Source of the DNA: Acidilobaceae archaeon
GTDB taxonomy: Archaea; Thermoproteota; Thermoprotei_A; Sulfolobales; Acidilobaceae
Direction of reading: 5' to 3'
Length of the DNA stretch: 64,000 nt
Assembly: GCA_027051095.1 (NCBI GenBank)
Contig: JALUAM010000007.1
Span: 1 to 64,000, forward strand
Positions 19,810-28,336 of this stretch are shown here, piece after piece. The stretch's first letter is position 1, and each line of letters starts with the position of its first letter. The notes beneath the pieces are model-generated. The model did not search any database. It saw only the letters and a list, made by a program, of their open reading frames with translations, and was not told where the DNA came from. Position numbers and translations under genes: made by a program.

Positions 19810-19867
19810 GGGCCTCGGAGCTTGAGACCCTCATCACTGGTCAGCAGGAGAGCTCGTCACAGGCCCC
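19810..19867 (-). ncRNA. box C/D guide sRNA (candidate D)
   Basis: Minus: GGGGCC-TGTGACGA-GCTCTCCTG-CTGA-CCA-GTGATGA-GGGTCTCAAGCT-CCGA-GGCCC. TATA-like CTTAAACC ~23 nt upstream on the minus strand. Confidence 0.88.
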
Positions 19868-19898
19868 TAGACTGCTTCGCCCTCCAGGGTTTAAGGTC

Positions 19899-20753
19899 CT
19901 AGCCTTTAACGGTTAAAGCAGCGCCCGCGGCCGCTAGAGCCGCCGCTACCAGGTGTCTCGGCTTTATCCTCTCCTCCGTCCAGGGCGCTATTGACGCTGC
20001 TATGACGGTGTTTACAGGGAAGAGACTTATAAGCGCTGCGGCGTCGGCAACAGGCACCATAGACAACGCTAGGTATCTCGAAGCCTGTGCGAGCGCGACT
20101 GCAACTCCTCCCGCGGCAGCTAAAACTATGTATCCTGAAGCTGGCGTGGAGACTCTGTGTGTCAAAGCCGCTATGCTAAGAGCTGCTATGTAAGATGCCG
20201 TGGCGCCGGTCAGCGGCGCACCGTATTCCAGGTTGGCCCACCTGACGGCTACAGTGGTTGAAGCGAAGATCAGAGTGCTAGCTGCCCCTGCAGCCAAGCC
20301 TAGGAGCTTAGAGCCTCCTCCAAGCGGCTTACCTGTGGGGTTAACTGCTGCAAGGTAAACGCCCAGGGTGACCATGCTGAGGCCCGCCAGCTTCGCAGGC
20401 GTGAGGGGCTCCCCCAGGGCTAGAGCAGCGATCATGCTAGCAAGGAGAGGAGCAGGTGAGACTATTATGGCTGCGCTGGCCGAGCCCAAGCTAGCCACAG
20501 CTGTATAGAACATAAGCCTACCCGCATAGAAGTGCACCGCACCTATTACAGAGTATACTAGCAAGCCGTCGAACCCTAGCGTGGGCTCGCCGGAGGCAGC
20601 CGAAGCCGCCGCTAGTATTGGCACGCCGAAAATTAAACTTAGTACAAGGTTGTCGCGGGGAGTAAGCCCCCTGCTAGCTCCACGTATCAGGACGTCTGAG
20701 ACCGCGAAAAGCCAGCCAGCCGCGAACGCGAAGAAGTAGCCCAACAGCAGCAT
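19899..20753 (-). CDS. EamA/DMT-family transporter
   Basis: About 10 hydrophobic segments with EamA spacing; ALALGEPLTPAKLAGLSMVTLGVYLA. Confidence 0.85.
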   Translation of the reverse strand: MLLLGYFFAFAAGWLFAVSDVLIRGASRGLTPRDNLVLSLIFGVPILAAASAASGEPTLGFDGLLVYSVIGAVHFYAGRLMFYTAVASLGSASAAIIVSPAPLLASMIAALALGEPLTPAKLAGLSMVTLGVYLAAVNPTGKPLGGGSKLLGLAAGAASTLIFASTTVAVRWANLEYGAPLTGATASYIAALSIAALTHRVSTPASGYIVLAAAGGVAVALAQASRYLALSMVPVADAAALISLFPVNTVIAASIAPWTEERIKPRHLVAAALAAAGAALTVKG

Positions 20754-20853
20754 GTCTCACCCGGCAGAACGTGAAATGGCAGAGCAGTTCAGAATAGGCA
20801 TTAAAGCGGTAGCGGGGCTAGAAGCCCTATAGCCTTAAAAACTCTGCCGCATC

Positions 20854-21021
20854 TTAAAACTCTTCTTCCTCTTCCTCCTCCCCCCACTCTTCCTCTTCCT
20901 CCTCTAAAAACTCCTCTAACTCCTCTTCTTCCTCTTCATCCCAGAACTCTTCCTCCTCCTCGTCCCAGAACTCTTCCTCTTCCTCCTCCTCACGTTGCAA
21001 TAAGGTCAATTCGCTGATCAT
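20854..21021 (-). CDS. hyperacidic 55-aa protein
   Basis: Minus translation MISELTLLQREEEEEEEFWDEEEEEFWDEEEEEELEEFLEEEEEEWGEEEEEEEF*. ATG preceded by SD-like caggaggctg; mixed GAG/GAA codons. Below the ORF-track length cutoff. Confidence 0.7.
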   Translation of the reverse strand: MISELTLLQREEEEEEEFWDEEEEEFWDEEEEEELEEFLEEEEEEWGEEEEEEEF

Positions 21022-21167
21022 AGCATATTCAGCCTCCTGTTCACCACGAATTCTACTCTTAACGCGCTTTAATAAACATTTAGAGGTGCTGTGTGTCCTC
21101 GCCTAAAGTTGAAGTCTGTAAAGCCGTTAACCCGACCGGCCGCATCAAATATTAGCAGGGTGTAGAC

Positions 21168-22037
21168 GTGGAGTTCTACGAGTTCAAGCCAAGGAGCTTC
21201 ATAGCTCTGCAATGGTGGGAGGTTGAAGAGGTTAGGAGATCGTGTGGGCTAGGCAACGTCAACATAGCCTGGTTCAAGTTCGACGTTGAATGTAGGGATA
21301 GCGGCGCGCTAATCAGAGCACGCCTACCCCAGGGACTGCGTCTTGAGGCGAAGGTTGAGTTCAGTGTCGTAGAAGAGTCGAGGAGCCTCTACGTATTCGG
21401 TCTCGAGGGGTTCGCGGGTAAAGCTGAATTCTACAGCGGGGCCTACTATAAACTAGCCTCCGTGTCGGAGGGTATGCCGCCCACGCTTGAGATCAACGGT
21501 ATACATATGCACCGCGTCGTGAATGGGGGCCCCATGGTAGACGCTGCCAAGAAGGCTGCAGCCGTCGTAAAGAGGGGGTATAGGGTTCTAGACGTTGGGA
21601 CGGGGCTCGGGTATACCGCAGAGGCTAGCCTAGCCCGGGGTGCGAGCTTAATATACACTGTGGAGGTAGACGAGAACGTACTATTGCTAGCGTCTATGAA
21701 CCCTTGGAGCTGGAGACTCTATTCTCCTAAAGTGAGGGTGTTGAAGGGGGATGCCTTCGAGGTGATAGACGACCTTGAGGAGTCATCGTTTGACGCGGTA
21801 ATCCACGATCCCCCTAGGTTCATGGATAGTACAAGCCACCTCTACAGCCTCGAGTTCTACCTTAAGCTGAGGAAGGTTCTCAGGAGAGGCGGCAAATTGT
21901 ATCACTACACTGGCGAGCCGGGCAGAAATAGGAGGATTAACCTACCCGGCAGGGTCTCCCGCCTATTAAGGGAGGCGGGATTCCAGGTTGTAGGGTACCG
22001 TGAGGACCTGCTGGGCATAGTCGCGAGGAGGCTGTAA
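21168..22037 (+). CDS. SAM-dependent methyltransferase (spermidine-synthase-like fold)
   Basis: GYRVLDVGTGLGYTAEASLARGASLIYTVEVDENVLLLASMNPWS; VIHDPPRF. GTG start. Confidence 0.85.
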   Translation: MEFYEFKPRSFIALQWWEVEEVRRSCGLGNVNIAWFKFDVECRDSGALIRARLPQGLRLEAKVEFSVVEESRSLYVFGLEGFAGKAEFYSGAYYKLASVSEGMPPTLEINGIHMHRVVNGGPMVDAAKKAAAVVKRGYRVLDVGTGLGYTAEASLARGASLIYTVEVDENVLLLASMNPWSWRLYSPKVRVLKGDAFEVIDDLEESSFDAVIHDPPRFMDSTSHLYSLEFYLKLRKVLRRGGKLYHYTGEPGRNRRINLPGRVSRLLREAGFQVVGYREDLLGIVARRL

Positions 22038-22173
22038 AGAATCGTGTCTAAGCAATAGACCCGGTAATACACTCGTTGATAACTGTTTCCTACCGTGGTC
22101 TCACAGCCTCTAATCCCTCAGAGGCTAGGGGAACTCTAATTCTAGCCCACGGAGGGAAGGGGGTGGCCTAGAG

Positions 22174-23043
22174 ATGGCCATAACTGAGATATTCAGGAGG
22201 TTTTTAGGGCCTGCCAGGATCGATGCTAGCGATGTTGGAGTTGACGTTCAGGTCGGATTCGACTTCGACGACCTAATAGCTAAGCTTCATCTGGCGAAGA
22301 TGGAGGTTGACAGGGTGAGGCATCAGGTCCTAGAGGAGGCTAGGCTTCACGCGTCCAGGCTAGTGGAGGCTGTTAAGAGGAGGGATAAGGATGCGGCTCA
22401 GATACACGCCGCCGAGCTAGTGTTGAAGAAGAAACTCTACAAGGCGTTGACGACCTACAGCAGGCTGCTAGAGCTGACCATAGTGAGAGTGCAGGATGCT
22501 AGGAGCATCGAGTCCCTGGCTAAGGCGTTGACGCCCCTGGAGTTCGCCATGAGGGCTATGGACGACTACCTAGCTGCAACCAGCCCTGAGGTAGCTGCTA
22601 GGCTGTCGGCCATAGTGGAGACCGCTGAGAGGGTTGTTAGGAGCACCGGGTTCATGGCAAGCAACCTGCCCAGGGCTCGGAGCCCCGCTGAGATGGACCC
22701 TGAGCTGCAGAGGGAGATAGCCAGGGTCATAGCTGAGGTGTCCAGAGAGGTCAACGAGGTCATGCCTGACTTCGACGTGGAGCCCGAGGTCGCCCAGAGG
22801 CCTACCAAGAGAAAGGAGAACTCTGGGAGCGCCGGTAAGGCCGCTAAGAAGGCTACGAGGCCGAGCGAAGATGAAATCGACAAGATGGTGCTCGACTACA
22901 TCAAGTCGAGAAGAGGCGTGATAAAGCTAAGCGAGGCTTCAAAGGAGCTGGGGATCGACAAGGATGAGATAATCAGAGCGATAAGGAGGCTCCACGAGAA
23001 GGGGCTGATAAGGGTGGCAGGCGCTCAGGCCTCTACCTCCTAA
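22174..23043 (+). CDS. cdvB: CdvB, ESCRT-III-like cell division protein
   Basis: Snf7-like helical core plus C-terminal winged helix (IDKMVLDYIKSRRGVIKLSEASKELGIDKDEIIRAIRRLHEKGLI); followed by cdvC. Confidence 0.92.
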   Translation: MAITEIFRRFLGPARIDASDVGVDVQVGFDFDDLIAKLHLAKMEVDRVRHQVLEEARLHASRLVEAVKRRDKDAAQIHAAELVLKKKLYKALTTYSRLLELTIVRVQDARSIESLAKALTPLEFAMRAMDDYLAATSPEVAARLSAIVETAERVVRSTGFMASNLPRARSPAEMDPELQREIARVIAEVSREVNEVMPDFDVEPEVAQRPTKRKENSGSAGKAAKKATRPSEDEIDKMVLDYIKSRRGVIKLSEASKELGIDKDEIIRAIRRLHEKGLIRVAGAQASTS

Positions 23044-23077
23044 AACCCCCTGCCCCCAGAGTCTTGGGGGTGGTACG

Positions 23078-24232
23078 TTGAACGCGGTGGCATTACTAGA
23101 GGGGAAAGCCAAGAGGCACGCGTTCGCGGCCCTCGAGGCCGAGAAGAGGGGTGACTACGAGGCTGCAATCTACAATCTCCAGAAGGCCGTGGAGAGCCTC
23201 ATGGATATAGTGAGGAACTACCCCGACCACCCCCTCAACCACATTTATAGGAGACTCATAGCGCAATACACTAGGAAGATAGAGAGCCTTAAGAGGAAGG
23301 CTGGCACTATACCCTTAGGCTCCTCGGATACCGTCACCGTGACCGTTAACTCTGAGGCAGATAAGGCGGACGACGTGCCTGAGTTCGTGATGAGGGAGAA
23401 GCCTAAGGTTACGTTCAACGATATAGCAGGCCTGGAACAGGTTAAGAGGGCTTTAAGGGAGGCTATAGTCTACCCTGTGAAGCGTGAGGACCTCTTTCCT
23501 CTCGGCTGGCCCAGAGGTATACTATTGTACGGCCCGCCTGGCACGGGCAAGACGATGCTAGCGGCTGCTGTCGCCAACGAGGTGGACGGCGAGTTCCTAT
23601 ACGTGGACGCTGCCAGCATAATGAGCAAGTGGCTTGGCGAGGGCGAGAAGAACGTGAAGAGGCTCTTCTCCTACGCTAGGAAGAGAGCCAAGGAGGGAAC
23701 GCCGGTCATAATATTCATAGACGAGGTGGACGCCCTGCTAGGTGTCCATAGTACAGAGGTTGGAGGCGAGGTGAGGGTTAGAAACCAGTTTCTCAAGGAG
23801 ATGGACGGGATCCAGGACAAGGGCAGCAGGCTCCACGTATATGTGATAGCTGCTACCAATAAGCCCTGGAAGCTGGACGAGCCCTTCATAAGAAGATTCC
23901 AAAAGAGGATCTATGTGCCGCTTCCAGACAAGGCTACTAGGAAGAAAATACTTGAGCTATACACGTCGAAGATAAGGCTGGCGCCAGACGTGGACCTGGA
24001 CAGGCTTGCAGACATGCTAGAAGGATACACGGGTAGCGACATAACCGACATAGTAAGGGAAGCTTACATGAAGACGGTTAGGGAGCTGTTCCAGAGCGGA
24101 GATCCAAGAGGCGACCCAAGACCGGTGACCATGAGCGACTTCATAGAGGTTCTAAGGAACAGGAGGCCTAGTGTCGACCCCGACATGATACGAGCCTACG
24201 AAGAGTGGACGAGGAGGTTCGGCGCCCTATAG
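23078..24232 (+). CDS. cdvC: CdvC, Vps4-like AAA ATPase
   Basis: N-terminal MIT-like helices; LLYGPPGTGKTMLAAAVANE; IIFIDEVDALLG; AATNKPWKLDEPFIRRF. Confidence 0.96.
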   Translation: MNAVALLEGKAKRHAFAALEAEKRGDYEAAIYNLQKAVESLMDIVRNYPDHPLNHIYRRLIAQYTRKIESLKRKAGTIPLGSSDTVTVTVNSEADKADDVPEFVMREKPKVTFNDIAGLEQVKRALREAIVYPVKREDLFPLGWPRGILLYGPPGTGKTMLAAAVANEVDGEFLYVDAASIMSKWLGEGEKNVKRLFSYARKRAKEGTPVIIFIDEVDALLGVHSTEVGGEVRVRNQFLKEMDGIQDKGSRLHVYVIAATNKPWKLDEPFIRRFQKRIYVPLPDKATRKKILELYTSKIRLAPDVDLDRLADMLEGYTGSDITDIVREAYMKTVRELFQSGDPRGDPRPVTMSDFIEVLRNRRPSVDPDMIRAYEEWTRRFGAL

Positions 24233-24282
24233 CCATTCAGGGGCGGAAACGTTTTAAGCCGCCTGAATTCAATATCTCCCAG

Positions 24283-24411
24283 TGGCCCGGCCCGGCCATA
24301 GCGGCCGGGAAACACCCGGACCCATATCGAACCCGGAAGTTAAGCCGGCCGCGTTGGGGGCTCCGTGGGGTCCGAGAGGCCCTGCAGGGCCTCCAAGCCG
24401 GGGCCGGGCCA
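24283..24411 (+). rRNA. rrf: 5S rRNA
   Basis: TGGCCCGGCCCGGCC...CACCCGGACCCATATCGAACCCGGAAGTTAAGCCGGCC... with matching termini GGCCCGGCCC / GGGCCGGGCC. Confidence 0.95.
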
Positions 24412-24475
24412 CATTTCCTCGCTCTCATTAATATTTCTCTTCCTTCCCCGCTTCCACGCAGATCGTGGTGGCACT

Positions 24476-24832
24476 ATGCAAGCCGGCGGATTCTTACCTC
24501 TAGGAAGGCTTCCAAGGAGTGTCGCGCAGGAGGCGGTGTACGCTCTTGTATCGCTAGTCCCTCCAGGCAAGGTCACAACTTACTCGGATATAGCCGAGCT
24601 TCTCGGCTTAAACCCTCGCATTGTGGCTTCTATACTCGCCTCGAATGAGCGGCTCATAGTGGTGCCGTGCCATAGAGTCGTAGGCAAGGACGGCAAGCTT
24701 AAGGGGTACGCTCTGGGGGGCCCTCGATTCAAAAGGAGGTTACTTGAGATTGAGGGGGTTAAATTCGACGGCGACAGGGTTTCAAAGGAGTGCATGATAG
24801 ACTTAAGGGTTTTACTTGGGCTTGTAAAATAG
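24476..24832 (+). CDS. ogt: methylated-DNA--protein-cysteine methyltransferase
   Basis: VPPGKVTTYSDIAELLGLNPRIVASILASNERLIVVPCHRVVGKDGKLKGYALG; PCHRV active site. Listed start 24365 lies inside the 5S gene. Confidence 0.92.
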   Translation: MQAGGFLPLGRLPRSVAQEAVYALVSLVPPGKVTTYSDIAELLGLNPRIVASILASNERLIVVPCHRVVGKDGKLKGYALGGPRFKRRLLEIEGVKFDGDRVSKECMIDLRVLLGLVK

Positions 24833-24903
24833 TGTTTAATCTAATAGCTGCGGCGTAAGCTATTTTAGATGTAGGATACTAATCATCTCGGGGAGGAGGG
24901 GGC

Positions 24904-25173
24904 ATGACTAAGCAGCTTGTCAACCCTCTAAAGTACTTGAAGGACGCCGTGAAAACTAAAATATATGTTAAGCTGAAGGACGGGAGCGAATATGTCGGCA
25001 CGCTGGTTGCCACGGATAACACGATGAATCTAATCTTAGAGGATGCTATAGAGGTTGCGGACAACGGGAAAAGGGTCGTAGCTAGGGTAGGCAAGGTATT
25101 AATTAAGGGTAGCATGGTGGAATTCATTAGCTTTAACCCTGAGCTGGCCGCTGAAAGGGCCCTAGTAGGCTAG
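24904..25173 (+). CDS. Sm-like archaeal protein (SmAP/Lsm)
   Basis: NPLKYLKDAVKTKIYVKLKDGSEYVGTLVATDNTMNLILEDAIEV...KVLIKGSMVEFI. Confidence 0.95.
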   Translation: MTKQLVNPLKYLKDAVKTKIYVKLKDGSEYVGTLVATDNTMNLILEDAIEVADNGKRVVARVGKVLIKGSMVEFISFNPELAAERALVG

Positions 25174-25266
25174 CAGGATAGTTTAAGAGAGGGCTAATAC
25201 AGTAAGTGTGGTAAGCTGCCCTGCACGGTTTCCATTACATATTGGCGCCTGTGAGGAGTGTTTGGC

Positions 25267-26106
25267 TTAGCGGCTGTTAGTCCCTATGAAGTCTTCTAAC
25301 GTTCTCCTCCTGGAGGCCTTGAAAGCCGAATAAAGCTTCTTTAGGTCTATTCTCTTGAACTCAAGCCCGCTCCTCTCTAGCAAGGCGCGGGCTGCCTCGG
25401 TTATATCAGGAGCCACTAGAATGCCCCTAACGTTAGCTTTCCCCATGGACCTGGCCTTCTCAACGTACTTTATCAGTTGCTTGACCGCATCTTCGCCGGC
25501 CTTCACGCGCTTGACTTCTATTATGACGGGTCTGCCCGAGGAATCGTAGCCGTAGAGGTCTGCGTAACCCGCCTCCCCTAGCCTCCTCTCCTTTTCGGGA
25601 AATACTATGGACTCACCTATAGTACCCTCGGGATCAGCTGCTATAGCATCTCTAATCTCGTCTTCAGTCATAAACATCCAATAGCCGCCCTCAACAGGCG
25701 ACTCGACCACAGCTATGAAACCGACCTCGCCGCACTTTACGACTAGCAGCTCCCGCGGCTTACGCCTCAGAAACGAGAGCTTGATATAGCCCCCTTCGAC
25801 CTCGACTCCTATATAACTAGTGTCGGGCTGCCAGTTCAGAGGCTTGAAGCCCTTAAGCCCGTGGACTATGACGCTGCCGTCCGATTTGACTATGACAATC
25901 TTATCGCCCGCCTCAGCCTCGCTAGCACCTCTCCCCTCGTACTTGGCCTCGCAAAGCCCGCCCATAACAACTAATTTCTTGGACGATATGGCTTCTCTGA
26001 GTATGACAGCGGCCTCTTCGACTCCCGGGGACCCCGAGACTAGGTATCTACTCGTCAAAGGAGGCCGGCCCCCCTTCCCCGGCTTATGGTTTACTTCGAG
26101 AGGCAT
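25267..26106 (-). CDS. nucS: endonuclease NucS
   Basis: EDEIRDAIAADPEGTIGESIVFPEKERRLGEAGYADLYGYDSSGRPVIIEVKRVKAGEDAVKQL. Confidence 0.92.
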   Translation of the reverse strand: MPLEVNHKPGKGGRPPLTSRYLVSGSPGVEEAAVILREAISSKKLVVMGGLCEAKYEGRGASEAEAGDKIVIVKSDGSVIVHGLKGFKPLNWQPDTSYIGVEVEGGYIKLSFLRRKPRELLVVKCGEVGFIAVVESPVEGGYWMFMTEDEIRDAIAADPEGTIGESIVFPEKERRLGEAGYADLYGYDSSGRPVIIEVKRVKAGEDAVKQLIKYVEKARSMGKANVRGILVAPDITEAARALLERSGLEFKRIDLKKLYSAFKASRRRTLEDFIGTNSR

Positions 26107-26169
26107 TAGGGGTGGGGGTGCGGGCTCGTGGCCCAGCGGCTTGTGCAGCGTATAGCTAATGGGGAGATA

Positions 26170-26979
26170 ATGGAGCATCCTCTCGTGGAGGTCATAGTCA
26201 CCTATGCCTCGCTTCTCTCAGTAGTAATAGCTGTAGTCGATATAACTTATCCTCTCCCCGAGGATGCTAGGCTGAGACTGTATCTCGTCGATTTAGTAAT
26301 AGTGTCCATATTAATAATTGATTATGTGTATAGGGCTAGGAAGAGCGGCGACTGGAGAGGCTATATCAGGAGAACGTTCTACGAGCTACCAGCGCTCATA
26401 CCTGTAGGCCTGTTAGCCCTATTAGAGTCGTTCCTGGCAGGCCTCGGAGTCCTAAGGCTACTCAGATTAGTGAGAGTCCTAAGACTAATATTAATAGTAT
26501 CGCGCGGTAGCCGGTTCCTCTCGATAGCGGAGAGCACGGCTGGAAGGCTTAAGTTCATGTACGTCGTAGGCTTCGCTGCCATAACTCTCGTATTCGGGGC
26601 CCTAGCAATATACTTCGTTGAAAGCCCCGTGCCCGAAAGCCAGATAAAGGATCTATCGACGGCGCTCTGGTGGGCCATAGTCACAGCGACTACTGTGGGC
26701 TACGGGGATGTAGTCCCCGTAACACCTTTAGGCAGGGCTATAGGCGTGCTATTGATGATAGTCGGCATAGCGTCCCTGTCAATGATGGTCGGCATAGTTG
26801 CTACCTCGCTCGCTAAAGCTCTGGAGGCCGCAGGCGCCGAGGACGAGAGGATAGAGGAGATATGCTCGATGGTTAGGAGGCTGGGCGAGCTTGATAGGAG
26901 CGAGCTGGAGTATCTCAAGGGCGTTATAGAGGCTGCTTGGAGGGCGGAGCAGGCTAAGAAAGGCTCCTCAGGCTCTTAA
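26170..26979 (+). CDS. KvAP-type voltage-gated potassium channel
   Basis: MEHPLVEVIVTYASLLSV; S4 LGVLRLLRLVRVLRLILIVSRGSRFL; filter WWAIVTATTVGYGDVVPVTPLGR. Confidence 0.95.
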   Translation: MEHPLVEVIVTYASLLSVVIAVVDITYPLPEDARLRLYLVDLVIVSILIIDYVYRARKSGDWRGYIRRTFYELPALIPVGLLALLESFLAGLGVLRLLRLVRVLRLILIVSRGSRFLSIAESTAGRLKFMYVVGFAAITLVFGALAIYFVESPVPESQIKDLSTALWWAIVTATTVGYGDVVPVTPLGRAIGVLLMIVGIASLSMMVGIVATSLAKALEAAGAEDERIEEICSMVRRLGELDRSELEYLKGVIEAAWRAEQAKKGSSGS

Positions 26980-27017
26980 ACGGCTCGTAAATGCTGCGAC
27001 GCCCGTCAGCACGCCGT

Positions 27018-27725
27018 TTACCTGCATTTAGCCCCTGCCCTCTCGAGGCCCTCGAGAGCCTTAAGCGCGGCCTCCCTGGGATTAGACGCCTTAGTTATAC
27101 CGCCGCCTATCACAACTATGGAGGCCCCCTTAGAGACTAGGCTTTCCACCTCTCTAGGCTTTATCCCGCCGGCCACGGCTACTATAACCCCAGCATCGCT
27201 AGCCCTCTTGACCATGTCGGCTAGGTCCTTGCCCGTGAGGCCCAGAGCCCTCTGAACGTCTATCCCTACATGGAATAGGACTACGTCGACGCCGAGCCTC
27301 TTAGCTCTCTCCACGTCGTCCAGCGGCTTGCTAGACGTGATTAGATCCATGTAAACGCTCATACCTCTGGACGCTTCCACAGCTTCTTTGAACGTGCTGT
27401 CGTGGGCTGCGGATAACACTGAGATGGCATCGGCTCCCGCCTCGGCTGCTAGCGTAGCCTCAACGCTCCCCGCATCAACCGTCTTTGTATCTGCTACTAG
27501 AGGGCGCCCTCCAGCAGCGCCCTTGAGCGCAGGTATAGCATCTCTGACCCCCACGGATTTAATCAGGGGCGTGCCAGCCTCAATTATCACTCTCGGGTCG
27601 CTTGGCATTAGGGATGCGAGCCTGAGAGCCTCCCATAGCTCCGTGAAGTCTAGTGCGACCTGAATGGCTCCCCCGCACTCCTCGATAAGCGTTTTAATCC
27701 TGCTCTCGCGGCTAGCCCCTTCCAA
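27018..27725 (-). CDS. OMPDC-superfamily protein, 3-hexulose-6-phosphate synthase-like
   Basis: IQVALDFTELWEALRLA, IEAGTPLIKSVG, LVADTKTVDAG, GADAISVLSAAHD, VAGGIKPREVE. Confidence 0.88.
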   Translation of the reverse strand: MEGASRESRIKTLIEECGGAIQVALDFTELWEALRLASLMPSDPRVIIEAGTPLIKSVGVRDAIPALKGAAGGRPLVADTKTVDAGSVEATLAAEAGADAISVLSAAHDSTFKEAVEASRGMSVYMDLITSSKPLDDVERAKRLGVDVVLFHVGIDVQRALGLTGKDLADMVKRASDAGVIVAVAGGIKPREVESLVSKGASIVVIGGGITKASNPREAALKALEGLERAGAKCR

Positions 27726-27861
27726 GGCTTAGCCCCTAGCGCGGGTGTTCAAAAGCGGATCTCTTATCGTGTAATCCCGCAGCCGCGTGTAGCAGTCTAA
27801 TAGGGACTACAGGGTTTACGTTAGAGTGTAGCGCTTAGGTCCTCGGCTGAGGTGGAGGCTC

Positions 27862-28293
27862 ATGGGCATCGTGGAGGTCGAAGTTAAGGGGCTCAAGTTC
27901 AAGGTGGATGATTCTCTTAGGTACACCGAGACCGACGAGTGGGTTAGGATCGAGGGTGATGTAGCCCGGGTTGGCGTGACGGACTACGCCCAGAAGGAGC
28001 TTAAAGATGTTATAGGCGTTGAGCTCCCCGAGGTGGGCTCGAAGGTTAAGAGGGGCGAGAGAGCGGCTACAATAGAGTCTATCAAGGCGACGGCTGACGT
28101 TTACTCGCCCGTTACGGGCGAGATAGTAGAGGTCAATGAGAAGCTCCTCGAGCAGCCGGAACTCATAAATAAAGACCCTTACGGTGAGGGGTGGATATTC
28201 GCTATAAAAATCGAGGATAGGAATGAGCTTGAGAAGTTGCTCGACTATAAGTCCTATGTTGAAAGTGTGAGAAGGAGGAAGGAGAAGGGCTGA
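27862..28293 (+). CDS. gcvH: glycine cleavage system H protein
   Basis: YTETDEWVRIEGDVARVGVTDYAQKELKDVIGVELPEVGSKVKRGERAATIESIKATADVYSPVTGEIVEVNE. Confidence 0.96.
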   Translation: MGIVEVEVKGLKFKVDDSLRYTETDEWVRIEGDVARVGVTDYAQKELKDVIGVELPEVGSKVKRGERAATIESIKATADVYSPVTGEIVEVNEKLLEQPELINKDPYGEGWIFAIKIEDRNELEKLLDYKSYVESVRRRKEKG

Positions 28294-28336
28294 ACGCCGG
28301 GAGAGCCTTTAAACCAGAGAATCGCTATCATAGGAT

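Noticed and set aside
24205-24648. ORFs across the 5S region (24205-24648 +, 24237-24428 -, 24340-24576 -)
   Set aside because: They overlap the 5S rRNA gene and read antisense or out of frame to ogt.
25247-25330. CCTGTGAGGA on the plus strand near 25250, identical to the C-box module of the sRNA family
   Set aside because: No D box plus complementary stem follows; CTATGAAGT 3' of it is part of the nucS antisense; judged coincidental.
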